DNA of 64,000 nt from NCBI GenBank assembly GCA_037903355.1, contig JBAJFE010000029.1, positions 1,302,001 through 1,366,000 of the forward strand, read 5' to 3'. Shown one piece after another: positions 36,701-49,112 of the stretch. The translations under genes were made by a program, and so were the position numbers. Position 1 is the first letter of the stretch, and every line of letters starts with the position of its first letter. This DNA is from Trichuris trichiura (Eukaryota; Nematoda; Enoplea; Trichinellida; Trichuridae). A model generated the notes under the pieces. The model worked only from the letters and a program-made list of their open reading frames with translations, did no database searches and was not told the DNA's origin.

Positions 36701-39700
36701 AAGAAATGCAGCTTTGCTTGCTTCACCGATTGCTTTCCATCACACAACAAAAGCATGTGCCTTTCTAAGTTCAAGTTTAAACGGTTATGCGGCATGCTAA
36801 TACCAATTAAATTATCAGCAGTGGCATAAAGCTGTTTAAAGGTGATCTGTCAGATAACAAAAGGGAAACATTCAGAATTTCCCTTGTCCCTCCTTGAGCT
36901 AAACGGTCAGCGTCGAACTGGGGAGATATTAACTCATTCGCTCAAGACAAAAGTAGAATCGTCTTGAATGCTCCTTCTTCCATGCTGGACAAACCACAAG
37001 TTAATCATTCGAGACAGCTTGAGCGTCCTGGAGTTCCTCACTTTGTCGTCAGATGGTCTGAGCACGCGTTATTCAACGGCTGCCTGCTCATTAGCCAACG
37101 CTGGAACTCAATCTCATTTTTCGTAGCGCGTAATGTTGTGCAGAAAAACACTAGGGCAAATTTTATGCTTTCATGTGTCTTTTGTCCATTCGCCGGTACG
37201 TCGTTTATTTAGACGGGTGACATGAGTGATAGGCTAGTGAGCTGCAGCCAAATGAACCAAACTTTTCACTCCTATTTTCTTATCTACACAAAAACAACAA
37301 TTACCTGAACTGTGGACAGATAGTTTAGGAATTACATTGAGCCATAAGGTAGTAGGCACGAAACTTTGCTCTTTACTGTACGTCTACTACTAACACGATT
37401 GTAAACTCCGCCCATGGAACTGCTTACCGTTGATACATCAGGGCAGAATACAACTTTTCTTTACGGTACCATAAAGCTTCATAGAATGTAAGAAATTATG
37501 TACAGTGCGATTCCCTATTGTTCCAGCGGGATTCCATCCGCACATAAATTCTTACTTCAGGACGGATTGATCATCAGGCACTGAAGGCAACTAAATGCAA
37601 CTTGTTTGTATCCACGTAATCCCCAAAAGCTCATAGCGAGCTTCTGAAATTGCATATGCGCTTTCTAGATTGCAATGGGCATGTTTTCAAAAAGAAACCG
37701 AAACGTGCGCGGTGGAACCTAGCGGCGTCAGTATTCGTCAGGTTTCATTTTACGAAGTTTAAAGGATCCCTTTAATGAACCCATTCGACAAGACCCGTTT
37801 TACCAGAGAACATGTCAAAGAGCTACTGCTGTGACGTCTTACGAAAACATTAGCGTCATTAGCAGTGGATCGTTTAGTCCCAACCAACGTTTCTGTGCCT
37901 GGACGAATATGCATGAGGCTTTACGCATCCTTGGGCTGTCGAGTATCCAGCTTAGCTGAGCGTAGTTGCTTGCACGAAGGATTCCCTCTTTTCCCACGTG
38001 TTGAATTTATTCGCTTAGTATGGCTGCTGCGCCCCTCCTTTTCACGAGACAATTGTTTCTTAGTGCACATCGAGCCGCAATCGATAAACCATGATTTCTG
38101 CGCTGTGGAAAACTACTTTTTAAACAATACCACTAACTTGGAAAACTTTAATTCAGACAAATTTGGGCGAGCAGCTAGGTCGTGGTGACAGCAGACTGTA
38201 GACAAACTTAACGGATATGAATGGTCGCAGGGCAATTACTCTACGCGTTAGCTCCGGTGTATGATAATTGTAATGCATGCACCTGCTCATTGAATATCCT
38301 TTGGGCAGATCCATGCTGCAACGATTGCCGTTTCAGATCCCTTCTAACACTCTTCTCACACTCACTTGCATATGTTATCAGGACAAGTTCATTAAGTGTA
38401 AGTCTCTTTTCAAAGGGAGCAAGATAGCTTAGACAGTGTTCACTTCTTAAATTTTAAGCTCGCATAGATAATGGACCTCGGAACTTCAGTTTGAAAAGTT
38501 TCTATTATGACCTTTTCTAGCGTACGCAATAAAACTGCTCTACCTACGCCGTTCATTTTACCTGTATTCAATAAAGCTTCATTATGTTTTTATTTATTGG
38601 AACTGCTTCGTTTGTGATACAACTTAGCAAGACGAGTCAGATAGCCATTGAACAAACTGCGTTTGGTAATCAGAGAACAGTAAACAAACTGCAGTCTGAA
38701 TGCTGGTAATCCGTTAGATTCACCAATCCAGCGCACCACGTTGTTTCTGACGATGCAGGATTGGTGGCAGCCTATTGTACTTCACGTAATTGTAAACTGC
38801 CTTAGTGTGAAAGATCCCAGATAAGCTGACCATGTATTTTTTCAACTGAGGGTTAGCCTTTTCCGTAGGAGCGCTTTTGTTGCAAAATTCTCTAATCTTT
38901 GTTAATCCATCATGGACGTGCAATGAATGGGTGGGATAGTGGGTGAGGCGATGCGCAGTCTACTTAACGTGGGGACTTGCCAGATGCCCACTTTGAACAA
39001 AAAGATTCCTCGTTGTCTCCTTGACTCACTCATTATGCATCGATGACGGATCAGGAAAGAACTGTATGCTTCGCAACAAAGACGTTCCGTATGACGGGTC
39101 AGCCAGTTGTAAAAAAACGTAGTGAGTGCATTTTACCTCAGCAAGTGGTTAGCTTTTCTTCTACGGTTTATGATGCTTGCACTAGTTTTTATGTGTAAAC
39201 TTTTTTACTTATCAAGACGCCTGCAGCTGGCTTGTATTCCTTCGCCGCTTAGTGTTTTCATCTGTGCAGTTGTCGCTTGGAGCAAAGTTTCAAATGGAAG
39301 CCAATTGACAATAACTTACGGTACTTTTTTGCAATGCAAACCACGTAGTTTCTATTACGCAACAAATGGAAATTGCTTGGGGGATGAAAAGCAGTTAGAA
39401 TGCAAAGGACAGTCATGAAGCAATTGCTTAGAAAGGTTAATTAAAATGCTTTTAAGAGCTCTTCTCTAGGCAACGGTATGCGAAAAGATGAATTTTTCGT
39501 TTTCAGATTGTTCATGATGGGGAAGAGTATTCGTACTCAAGTCTGTGCATGTCATCATATGGTTCCTGTCTTACAAATGATCACATAGCAGTGATACAAA
39601 GAATGTACGATGAGCCAGAAATCTTTGGTCGTTTAACCTTTCCAAAGGTAAAAGTGGCGCATTACGAACTGTACCTGGGCCAAGCGCTTGGCGGCGTGAC

Positions 39701-42700
39701 AGTTAATAGCAGCGGTACGCGGGAGGTTTCCCGAAGTGGGATTGTGGTCGAAGCAAAAGCGTGGATGCTTGTATATCAACTTCGTTTCGATGACCATCGC
39801 TATGATCTTCTTAGCGGACTTTGGGAACGCGCGTTTGAGCGTAGCTTGCTTTCCTACAATAACTCACTAGTTGAAGTTAGTCCTTTTCATTCGCAAACGT
39901 TGGACACGGAGTTGTCAAAAAATGCTCAAAATTTGGGACCTCGTGTAACAGCTTGTTTTGTTGTGCTCATTGGTTTTGCAATGGCTTGTACTTTATGTGT
40001 CGTAAAGAAGCACGGACGATGGTGGGCTGTTGACTGGAACCGCAGCGCGCCATGGCTGGCTGTTGCTGGAGTTTTTAGCGCTGGAATGGGTGTGTCAACA
40101 GCCGTTGGTTTACTCAGTCTCTTGGGAGTCTACTTTTGTGAAGTTGTTGCCGTGATGCCATTCCTCGTCATATGTAAGTACGTCGTTCAATTTCATCCAG
40201 CTTTTGTGCTAAGACGTGTACAAGCAGAGCATTACAATGAGGTCAGTTAGTGCTACTGAAACGAGAATTAACCAGAGCATGGGAACCAGGAATGTGAGGA
40301 ATAATGCGTGCAATTCCAAAAGCGTGTTGTTTACTTGGCATAGATGCAATTCGTCCGTGTGACATTAGCCAAATGATGTTGAGTTCGTAAAGCCGTAGCA
40401 GTTCGTTGTCCAGGTAAAAACCTACTGCCATTTCATAAGGGCTTCTAGTTCGTTATGGATTTTCGCAGGAATGAAATTATTATTTCATTACTTCTCGTCT
40501 CTTGTAAGCAGTTACGTAACGACTGTTTGTAACAATTTTGTTACGGCTATTTGTCGACCACCACGTCTTGCCGGAAGATTCATACTCAGTGTTGCTCACT
40601 TTCGCAGAAATGGACAGTCCAAACATCCGACGTCCTTGAACTCTTGTATTACTAAGCGTAATTGGGAACAATAACGTTTCGACATCAGCGAGCAAAGAAG
40701 CTAGCGTGATGAGTACACGTTTCAAATGCATTGTTGCTGCACATTTATTGGAGTGCGGTGTACTGAAAATGTAAAGTTTGCATCCACGAGGAAACCAAGT
40801 AGTTCTTCGCCGAAAAGGCAGTAAAGAATGCTTCTTAGTTGCAGTATTAATTTTAGTCCACTGGACTGGAACTGGTCTCCCATGAATGGGGGTAGGAAAG
40901 GAACAGTCAGATAGCGTTTGGCAGAACGGTAAAACGTAGTACTGGCCAAAATAACGGCGCTGATCGTTGTGGTCACAACAAACAGACGGTCCTTGGGTCG
41001 GTAAGTGAACGCGAAAACTTAATCGAGTCCCTAGATCCGTGGACGAATAGCTTGTCGATGCGTCGCTGTCGAAATGCCGGTCTGTCCTAAGTGCAAAAAT
41101 ATTCATCTAAGTTCTAACATGCTTAAATCGATTTTATTCATTAAAATTGTCATCTCCCGCGCTGTGACAGCTATGATATTTCAATGAGCAGAGAACCTAC
41201 GGCCGCGTTAACCAGACGCTGCCGTTAACGTAGGTTAGCTTTGATCGTGGATGACCAACACAGACTGGAAACCGGACAGGTCATATGCGAGTTGTCGCTT
41301 TCCTGAACTATTCTTTATTGTCCCAAACCATCCAAAGAACACGAAAGTTAAACATGTTCGGGAAGCCTTGAATTTTATCGATAAAACAAGCTTGACTTCG
41401 ACTTGGCCTCAGACCGAAAGGCCTTGCCAGTCCGCCGTTTTCCGCTTTTTTATCCAACTTTTTCAGTGGTTTGGGAGAGTTTCGACTGATCAAACGACAT
41501 GAAATTGACCAACGACGGCTGAAGCGACGGCGGCCTTTAGTTTGGAAAGCACTTTTTTCGATTATCATTGCTGCCCTTGTGAGCACCGTAAAAAAGTAGA
41601 TAACCTTCTTGCTATTCTTAACTTGTAGTTAATTGCTCTGTTTCATTTATCAACGTGCTTCTGATAAAGAAAATTTAGTATGCGGTTTAGGATGACACGA
41701 AGAGGTGATGATTTTGCTTGAACATATTCGAGAGACGACATCTGTGCTTGCGCTGAAGCAGTAAAGTTTTCGAGAGTGTGTGATCAATGTAGGTGTTTAA
41801 AAGAAATGATTTCGTCCTTGTCAGGATGGTTATTTAGGATATAGAAACTATTAAAGATACTGCAGTTGGTTTCTAAGGTTGATGAGCATTTGAAACAGGT
41901 GCAGCAAAAACTACAAATGGTCTTACTAATGCTAATGTTTATAATCACCGCCATTTTTATCGAGCAGTGATTTATAGTAATAGTTGCTGCACCTGGTAGG
42001 AATGGCTCGAAAAGCAGTCGAAACATCCTTAGTTCATAAGAGTTCACGGTGCTCTTGTCCGTTTGTATTTACCAAAAGATTGTCCGTTGAAACACTTGGT
42101 CAATAAAAACGGACAAAGGCGCCGTGAAATTGGAAGAACATAAACAAATGCGTCAGAAAGCATCCCGTCTTCGTTCAGGGTTATTAGTTGAACAGCAAAA
42201 GAATACGCAGTCAAAACAAGGCCGCGGTCTTTTTAAAGCAAAAAGTGACTGGCAAGATAAAATGGTATCATGACAGATACAAAGGTGTTGGTAGTTAATG
42301 GTTTACTAATTCCTTTAAAAACAACTATTGAATACTGCAAGCTCGTTGCATAACGCTGATAGTCCCAACTTGCGGTATGCGCTGCTCAGTTTGTTCACAC
42401 GGTGGATTAATAATTGGGAAATACTGCGATTGAATATTAGAAAAAATTTGTGGAACGTTCATAGTTAATGAATGTTTCAGCGGTTCGTTTGGATAACACT
42501 TTCCTGATGCTCTCCGCGTTATCTCGAACGAAGGAATCTTTGCCGGTTGAAGAACGAATTCCCGAAGCAATGGCGGAGGCGGCTGTCTCTATTACCATAA
42601 CCGTTTTGACAGACATTATCAGTTTTGCGGTCGGGTATCTTACCGATTTCTTGGCTGTTCAACTATTCTGCCTGTACACATGTGTGGCGATGATGACTTC

Positions 42701-45700
42701 ATTTATGTTCCAGCTAACTCTGCTCCTGGGATTCATTGTGTTGCACGCGAGAAACGAACGCTGCGGAAAGCACACAATATTTCCATGTTTTCACACTATA
42801 CCTACAGACGAAATCAGTAAGTACTCAAAGCAATCTTGTCTTTTTACGGTGATAAATTTGAATGTTAGAACATAAAATGGTAAAGCTCAGCAAAACGGCG
42901 ACACAGTTATTCCTCAATTCGGATTGCTCAAACTGTACTGATAGCTAGCTGTTCCAATTCCTTATCTTTACTGCTACTCGCAAATGCATCAGAATAGGCG
43001 CAGTAACATGCAAGTTAGCTTTTAATGCATGACTGCCTTTCGGAGGTAAACATTAAGTGCCTGGTCCTTATGCCTGAATAACAACGTTGAAAATTATGAC
43101 GCGTAAGGCAAGTGAAGAATGCAAGTCTTCTTCCAAAACTAAAACGTGACCGCAACAGAGAATTTTCCATTTGACATTTCTTTACGCTGTAAACTCAGGG
43201 TGCAAAATTGACTTTGTAGCCACACTTTAAACCTTGGGAAAGAAGAAGAAGAAGTGACTGTGGCTCCAGATCGACTGCTTCCATTACCAGATAGATAGTG
43301 AAACTATTATCAATTTCAATTAAAACTCTATTTAAGCGTCGATAAGAAACAAAGGTAAAGAAAGCAACAGTTTCAAGCGCATATGCTAATAAAGGCACCT
43401 TGGTATTAGCAATAGGAAATCAGGGTGGAGGAAGTCATTAGCGCCATGCGTTTGTTTAGCTCTATGGAATGATATACGCATGGTGATAGTGATAAGCAAA
43501 GCCACTTCTCCTTATGCACTTGGAACAACATGCTATTATAAGAGCATACAGAACGACCGGTGAAGACAGGAAAAGTGTAATTGGAAGACGGTTAATTTCG
43601 AGCCTTCAGAAGTACCTGGTGCTGTCTTAGCCGTCGCTGTAGACTGGATGGAAAACTAGGTGGGTACAAACCAAGAGCACTTCGGAGAATTTAACGTGTG
43701 AGTTGGGGATAACCCACTTTGATGAAAAGGGTCGCACAATGGCCGTCAGTTTCAAATATCGCGAGATATCAACCCTGGAAAGATCTAGAAATAACGAGAA
43801 ATCACGACAGTGTCAGCCACAAGTGACGAATGGAGGAGCGAGTGAGCGCATCGGCAGTGTTGGAAAGTGTCAGCTTTCCGAAGAGACCCTCAGCGTCTCG
43901 AGACTGCGCCTCATGATTTTAACCTCAGGCGCATGGTTGTAATTTCGTAGATTCGCAGCATCACATGCACCAGCATGGACAGCGGTGTAGAGTTATGCGA
44001 CGCACGGCCAACAGCAGCTTCTTTGATTTGCTGTTGCAAGTTACATTGAGCAATTCCATCAAGCATGCGATCCTAGCACAGTGAGCACGGTCAAGGAAGA
44101 ATGATTCAAATGGGAAAATATTTGTACTAGCGTTGACTAGTTCCGCTCTTATTTAACCACAAAAACGTTGCTTACAACGGCATCAACCAGTGCTAACGTT
44201 GTAGACAGAGCGACGATTTATCGGGAAAGTTCAATTTTTATTTTTCTTCTAGAAAACTGGATGCTTCGTAACTGGCTGATGTTTCATAGTTTTCTAGTTC
44301 TTTTACGGCTTTTCCCGTTCTTATCTGCTTGGTACGCTCCTCACCTCAGTGACGATGGAACTAGAGCGTTCTGAAAGCTTTGAAAAATAAAGTTGAGCGT
44401 AATGGTCTTGTTCAATTTTTTCCTAATAATCGCTCATCCACTCGCTATTCTGGTAGAGCAATTGTTTCGTTTGAATCACAGATACCAAACAGATAAGAAC
44501 GGGAAAAGCCGTAAAAGATCTAGAAAACTATGCTTTTCTAGACTGCCAAAAATGTTATCCTGTGCGCGGCGGAGAGTGAGTACTGTATGTTTTTTCAAGT
44601 AACGAACTTCTCTGTTCTAACAGCTTTCACTAAGCAGAACTTTCAGATTGAGCACGCTCCGTCATCAATGCTCCAATATCAGTGCATGAAACTGCAACGG
44701 GGGAATTCGGTTTTTTAAAAAAATGAAAACGTATGAACCTTTCATGAACTCATTAATCTTAAATACTGTTAAAAATAACTGTGCATTTTGTAGTAATAGC
44801 ACTTCATGTGGTAATGTTGGTACATGCAGATACTCAGCCAAGTGAGCATTGATACGTTTCCTGTCTTTGCGAGAAGCGGCGGTGGCTGAGCGTTCGAAGC
44901 ATGGAATACTTCTTACGCCGTGAGGAAAGGCGCATTCATAAATTAGGCGCGACAGGAGATTAGCAGTAACGGGTAATAACAAAATAGAGCATATAAAAAT
45001 ATTCTATCACTGCATTTCTTACGTATTATACGTGTAGACCGGAGTAGAATAAACGCTAGTGGTGTTCACGGGTGCACCGGATGCACTGCCGTATGTTAGA
45101 GGGAAGAATAAAGGCTGATTTTTGCCTGAGCGACAGATGGAAGAGACACCGGAGAATAAACCCGTTGTAGCTGGATGTGCAGGTAAGGAAGACCTAGTCT
45201 TCTGGGAAAATCAGCAGAACACTGGGGATGCCGGCTAATAAAAGGTTGAGAAATCATTGCATAGGATAAACTCGAAAGAGGGCCTTGCCAGAAGCAGGTA
45301 GAATGGCATACGATTTCATCGCGTTTTTTAAAAGTATTTAGCGTGGCAAGTGTCTGACACGTTTATTTCTAGAACGTTCTGTTCAGTACTTGCGGACCAT
45401 CTGTAACTGAGCCTATTAGTAACTCCAACCACGTAGCTACAACTGCGTGTCCACATATTTATTGATTGCTGTATGGACGCAGAAATATTATCGCAAGTAA
45501 TGGAACAAGTGTAACTGAAAGACGACCTGTTAAACAAGCAGAAAAGTTTGGATGCCAGCGAAGTAGTTTTCAGCAATGACAAGGTCAAGTTATAATGAGT
45601 CAGTAGTGTCAGAAAAGGTCAAAAGGCCCTAATTAATGTAAACATAATTCACTGTCCAGAAAGTGTGCTTGAAAATTGGATTCTTGGCAACAAGCTCAAT

Positions 45701-48166
45701 GAACAGTCAGGGTGTATGTCCGTCTGGTCGAAAAAGTTGAAAGAAAATAGGAACTTTCAGGACCCACAGCGCCCGCCGTCAGCTTTTTCGTGCAAGAGTA
45801 AAAATGCCATTACAAGTGACCTTGTATTAACAAGAGATGTACATGGATTTCTTCCCGTTTGTATTTGCCCATAAAAGGAGTCAAAAAAGTGAAAAAACTT
45901 TAATCTCGTTCAAGGGCATAAAAAAACCAAACAAAATTCTTCCATATTACGCCAGACTTTGGTTTTTTATGCCCTTGAACGAGATTAAAGTTTTTTCACT
46001 TTTTTGACTCGTTTTATGGGCAAATACAAACGGGAAAAATCCATGTACATCTCTTGTTCAACAACCAAACCCGTTACAAACCATACGCCTTTATATCTGA
46101 CCTTGTATTGTAGTTTTCATGTTGGTTTGGCTCTCTGAAAGTGTTCTTGCCTATTCGAGATTCATTTGGTTTGTTTTGTTCATTGGTTTAGGCATTTTTT
46201 ATTTTGTTTATTTCGTTGTTTTTGGTCATCATTCTTCTTGATTAGATTGGCTTTCGTTATTTTCATCTCTGCTTTTCCATGTTGCGCGCGTTTTTTAAAT
46301 GTATTGTTTCGTTTTGGTTTGGTGTAGTCCTTTCTTTAAATTTTTCGTGTTATTGCGATTCTTTTCCCTCTTCCCTTGGGTGCATGAATTTTTTCTTTCA
46401 TTCATGGTGACCATTGGACACTTTCTGTCGTCTTTTTCTTCTTGTTGTTGTTTCGGTGCCTACATTCTGTCCATTTCGATTTCACCGTTATGGCAGAACG
46501 AGCAGCCAGTGCAATATCGCAGAGAGAATGGAGCTTTGCTGCATACGATGAGTGTTCTTAGAGATTTGAATTAGTTGCGCGGGGGAACGTTTTCAAAGCA
46601 AATCTTGGCCCTTGACGCGTTGCAGTGCGATTGGAAAGATAAAATTTTGAAAGCTCCGAGTATTTGCTTTTGCACTAAAGTTACAATAAAGTTAAGCTTC
46701 ACTTGTAGGCAAACATCCTAATCTCTCTTGTCGTATGAATTTGGTTTGGTTGGGAAAACTGTAGTCGTATTGATTGAAACACAGTAGCTGTTTCAGAACA
46801 CGCCACTTGTTTGCAAAGATTGTTCTGCATCGGTTCGACAGCAGCATGCAAATCAGCTAAGCGTTTGCCTCAGGGTGAAGCGGCCGATAAATGTGACAGT
46901 GGCATTGCGAGCAAATGGTTTGTGGATTCTTTTGCTCCGTTTCTGAGCACGTCTTTTGGCAAAGCGATTGTTGTGCTTCTGTACGTAGTTTACCTTGCCG
47001 CCGCAATTTACGGCTGCACACAAATCAAAGAAGGCCTTGAACCGGTGAATCTGCTAGTCGAAGATTCTTACGCGGCAAAGTTTTATATGGAACTGCAACG
47101 GAACTTCTGGAGCTATGGGATGCCTATACAAGTCGCTTTCAACAATCCAGGAGATGTGAGCAATGCACAAACCAGATTTCGAATAATCGATGCTGTCAAA
47201 GCTTTCGCGGAAAGTCCACATGGCATAGGAACTGCAGGGCTGCAATTCTGGTTGCTCGATTTTGACGAGTTTCTTCCGTTGCATAGCCATCTATTCATTG
47301 ACGAAATTGACAGGCAACAGTTCTATGATCATCTGAGAAGCTTCTTTCATCTGTTCCCGACAAAGGCGTACGAGGCAGACGTCACATGGAAAGGAGTCAA
47401 TGGCACAATAGAACAAATAACCGCTTTTCGTCTCATGGTAGGGGTAAAAGATTTTATGACAGCGCTTCAACAAATGGAAACGCTCAACGACTTCCGCAGC
47501 ATAGCTGCTCAATATCCCGATCTCAACATAACTACCTATAATGAAATGTGGCCCTTCATTGACCAGTATGAACAGGTACTACCGAACGTTTTTCAAGAAT
47601 TGTACTCAGGAATGATATGCATGATCGGTATTGCTTTGCTGTTTATTCCAAACCCGCTTGGTGCTATTTGCGTTACGCTGTCCATGGCATCAATAGATGC
47701 AGGAGTTATTGGCTACATGACAATGTGGGGTTTGAGCATTGATTGCATTACAATGATCACTTTGATAATGAGCATAGGATTTTCTGTGGACTTTTCAGCA
47801 CACATAGCCTATTCCTACGCAGTAAACAAAGGTAAAGGAACAGAGCACAGTATACGAATGGCGCTTGGCAATCTTGGCTGGCCAATAGTTCAAGGTGGTC
47901 TGTCGACTGTGCTTGGTGTAATAGTTCTCGCCGACGTTAAGTCCTACATGTTCGTCGCTTTTTGCAAGACTGTACTTCTTATTATTGGAATTGGCGTCAT
48001 TCACGGCATCGTATTTTTACCTGTATTCATCAGTCTCACTATCCACGAAAAAGAGATACTTCAACAGAAACAAAAAGAACGAAGTATAGACGGTATAGGA
48101 AACGTAAACTCAACAGAATATAATCCATCTGCAAGTCAATTCAATGGGCAGAAATGCGCTGGCTAA
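30792..48166 (+). CDS. Patched-related (PTR family) membrane protein
   Basis: Four exons: 30792-31202, 39507-40173, 42481-42816 and 46797-48166, consistent in phase, about 927 residues. The start chosen is ATG 30792; an in-frame ATG at 30852 is an alternative. Exon 1 carries TM1 (YIFILVPIVFTVMLSCGI) and the start of extracellular loop 1. Exon 2 has YSYSSLC and the first helices of the sterol-sensing domain, ending GVYFCEVVAVMPFLVI. Exon 3 continues with LDNTFLML (TM4, the conserved Asp present) and TM5-TM6. Exon 4 has TM7, the second loop and TM8-TM12 with SIGFSVDFSAHIAYSY, which holds the conserved Asp of TM10. The 12-TM, RND-type layout and these motifs are those of nematode PTR proteins, linked in C. 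elegans to moulting, cuticle and membrane trafficking. Both Asp residues of the proton relay are kept. Intron lengths are 8.3, 2.3 and 4.0 kb. Confidence 0.94.
31203..39506 (+). other. Intron 1 of the PTR gene (8.3 kb)
   Basis: Donor CAG|GTAATT and acceptor TTTTCAG, phase 0 on both sides, joining loop-1 sequence in the usual PTR order. Inside I find no further PTR exon, only short frames without splice or homology support, a tRNA-like fragment near 32180, and a 98-codon hydrophobic frame at 39122-39418 that I could not connect to anything. Confidence 0.75.
32179..32232 (+). pseudogene. tRNA-like 5' half (A-box), possible tRNA relic or SINE head
   Basis: The stretch GGATTAGCTCGGTAGAGCGC resembles the D-arm and A-box of a tRNA gene, preceded by a plausible acceptor strand (GGGTGCGG). 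No T-arm with GGTTCGA-type B-box follows at tRNA spacing; instead TGGAAT...ATTCCA forms a small hairpin downstream. I read it as a truncated tRNA or a tRNA-derived repeat head, not a functional tRNA. Confidence 0.3.
42043..42128. repeat. 33-bp inverted repeat in PTR intron 2
   Basis: The arm 42043-42075 pairs with 42096-42128 with about four mismatches (TTCACGGTGCTCTTGTCCGT against ACGGACAAAGGCGCCGTGAA), with a 20-base loop. A 12-base pair of complementary words (CAGGTGCAGCAA near 41896, TTGCTGCACCTG near 41985) lies just upstream. Confidence 0.7.
45829..46058. repeat. Near-perfect foldback element,100-bp arms, in PTR intron 3
   Basis: The arm 45829-45930 is the reverse complement of 45957-46058 with only one substitution and about one single-base length difference; the spacer is 26 bases. 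A 12-base direct repeat, TGACCTTGTATT, occurs at 45817-45828, directly against the left arm, and again at 46098-46109. Such a well-matched palindrome must be young or actively corrected. It lies between PTR exons 3 and 4, so an unspliced transcript would fold into a long hairpin. Confidence 0.9.
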
Positions 48167-49112
48167 GCGCTGTCAAAGCTAACAAGCAAAATGATCAGTG
48201 TTCACCCAGTGTACCCAATAGCTGCTAAGCCGAGTCTCTTTAGCCAACTGGAAAGGAAACGAGCGAATACATCGCAATCGAACTTCATGAACTTACAGGA
48301 GCATTTCACAGCGCTGTTCACACCTGAAGTAGAGATTTGTGTCTTCGTTTTGCACTTTGAACACGCTAGAAGGAGCAAGAATAAAAGCTTGAAGACGAAT
48401 ACAGTTGCAGATAAAATAACACTGTGCCGATAGTATCAAGTCTACATTGGTAAAAAAAAGTGGCTACTAGCAGTTAAATGCGTATTTTGAAATTATGAGC
48501 TTTTGGAAAGGAACTGCTTTCTCGTCAGCGCAAAATACCGTATGAAGTAAGCGAATAGATAGCTAGTAATCTCAAAATCAAGTCTGTGCCCTTTTTGCAG
48601 GAGTTGGCTAAAAGCGACTGCTCCATTTTATTTGCTGCTCTCATCATAATGGAATGGAAACAGCTGGGCGAAAAGTTCAGATAATTGACATAGTGCGTAC
48701 TTTTTCGTGTGCTTTGCATTATATCTTTTGATGAGCAGAGGGACACCTCTAGGACCATTCAGAGTGCTTTTTTTATCCCTCCATAAAATCTTTGCTAGAA
48801 TAAAAAAAGGCGATCACCTAAAGGAGTTTTAATTTTTTTTCAAAATGAAATTGTCTTTAAGATGAAAGTAATTCTTTCGAACGTACGGAAGGAAACGAAT
48901 GTTTTTACGTGAAGTAGTCTCGAAAGGCAGCAACAAACGCGCGATCGCTCGCAGACGGTAGCTTAACACGTAAAAATAAGTGTTAGAAGGCACGTGTAGA
49001 AAAATCGTCAGACAAAGTTTCTAGCCGATTAGTACGAGAAAGGCTTATAGGGTGAAAAAGTTTTTGCTTACTTTATTTTACGAGTTTTCAATTCAGGGCC
49101 TGGTGGACTCAC
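48167..49112. other. Convergent 3' region between PTR and CNK genes
   Basis: This holds the PTR 3' UTR (plus strand) and the unresolved 3' end of the CNK gene (minus strand). On the minus strand, an open stretch begins after the acceptor TTCTAG at 48795 and runs to TAA at 48628-48630 in one frame, with KRYNAKHTKKYALCQLSELF. It could be the last CNK exon, but its phase does not match the donor at 49112 and I recognise nothing in it. Confidence 0.35.
48380..48385 (+). terminator. Likely poly(A) signal of the PTR gene
   Basis: AATAAA about 215 bases after the PTR stop codon at 48166, the first such hexamer on the plus strand. Confidence 0.5.

Noticed and set aside
39122..39418. 98-codon hydrophobic frame just upstream of PTR exon 2
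   Set aside because: Not in phase with either neighbouring PTR exon and no ATG at its start. The PTR protein reads properly without it.
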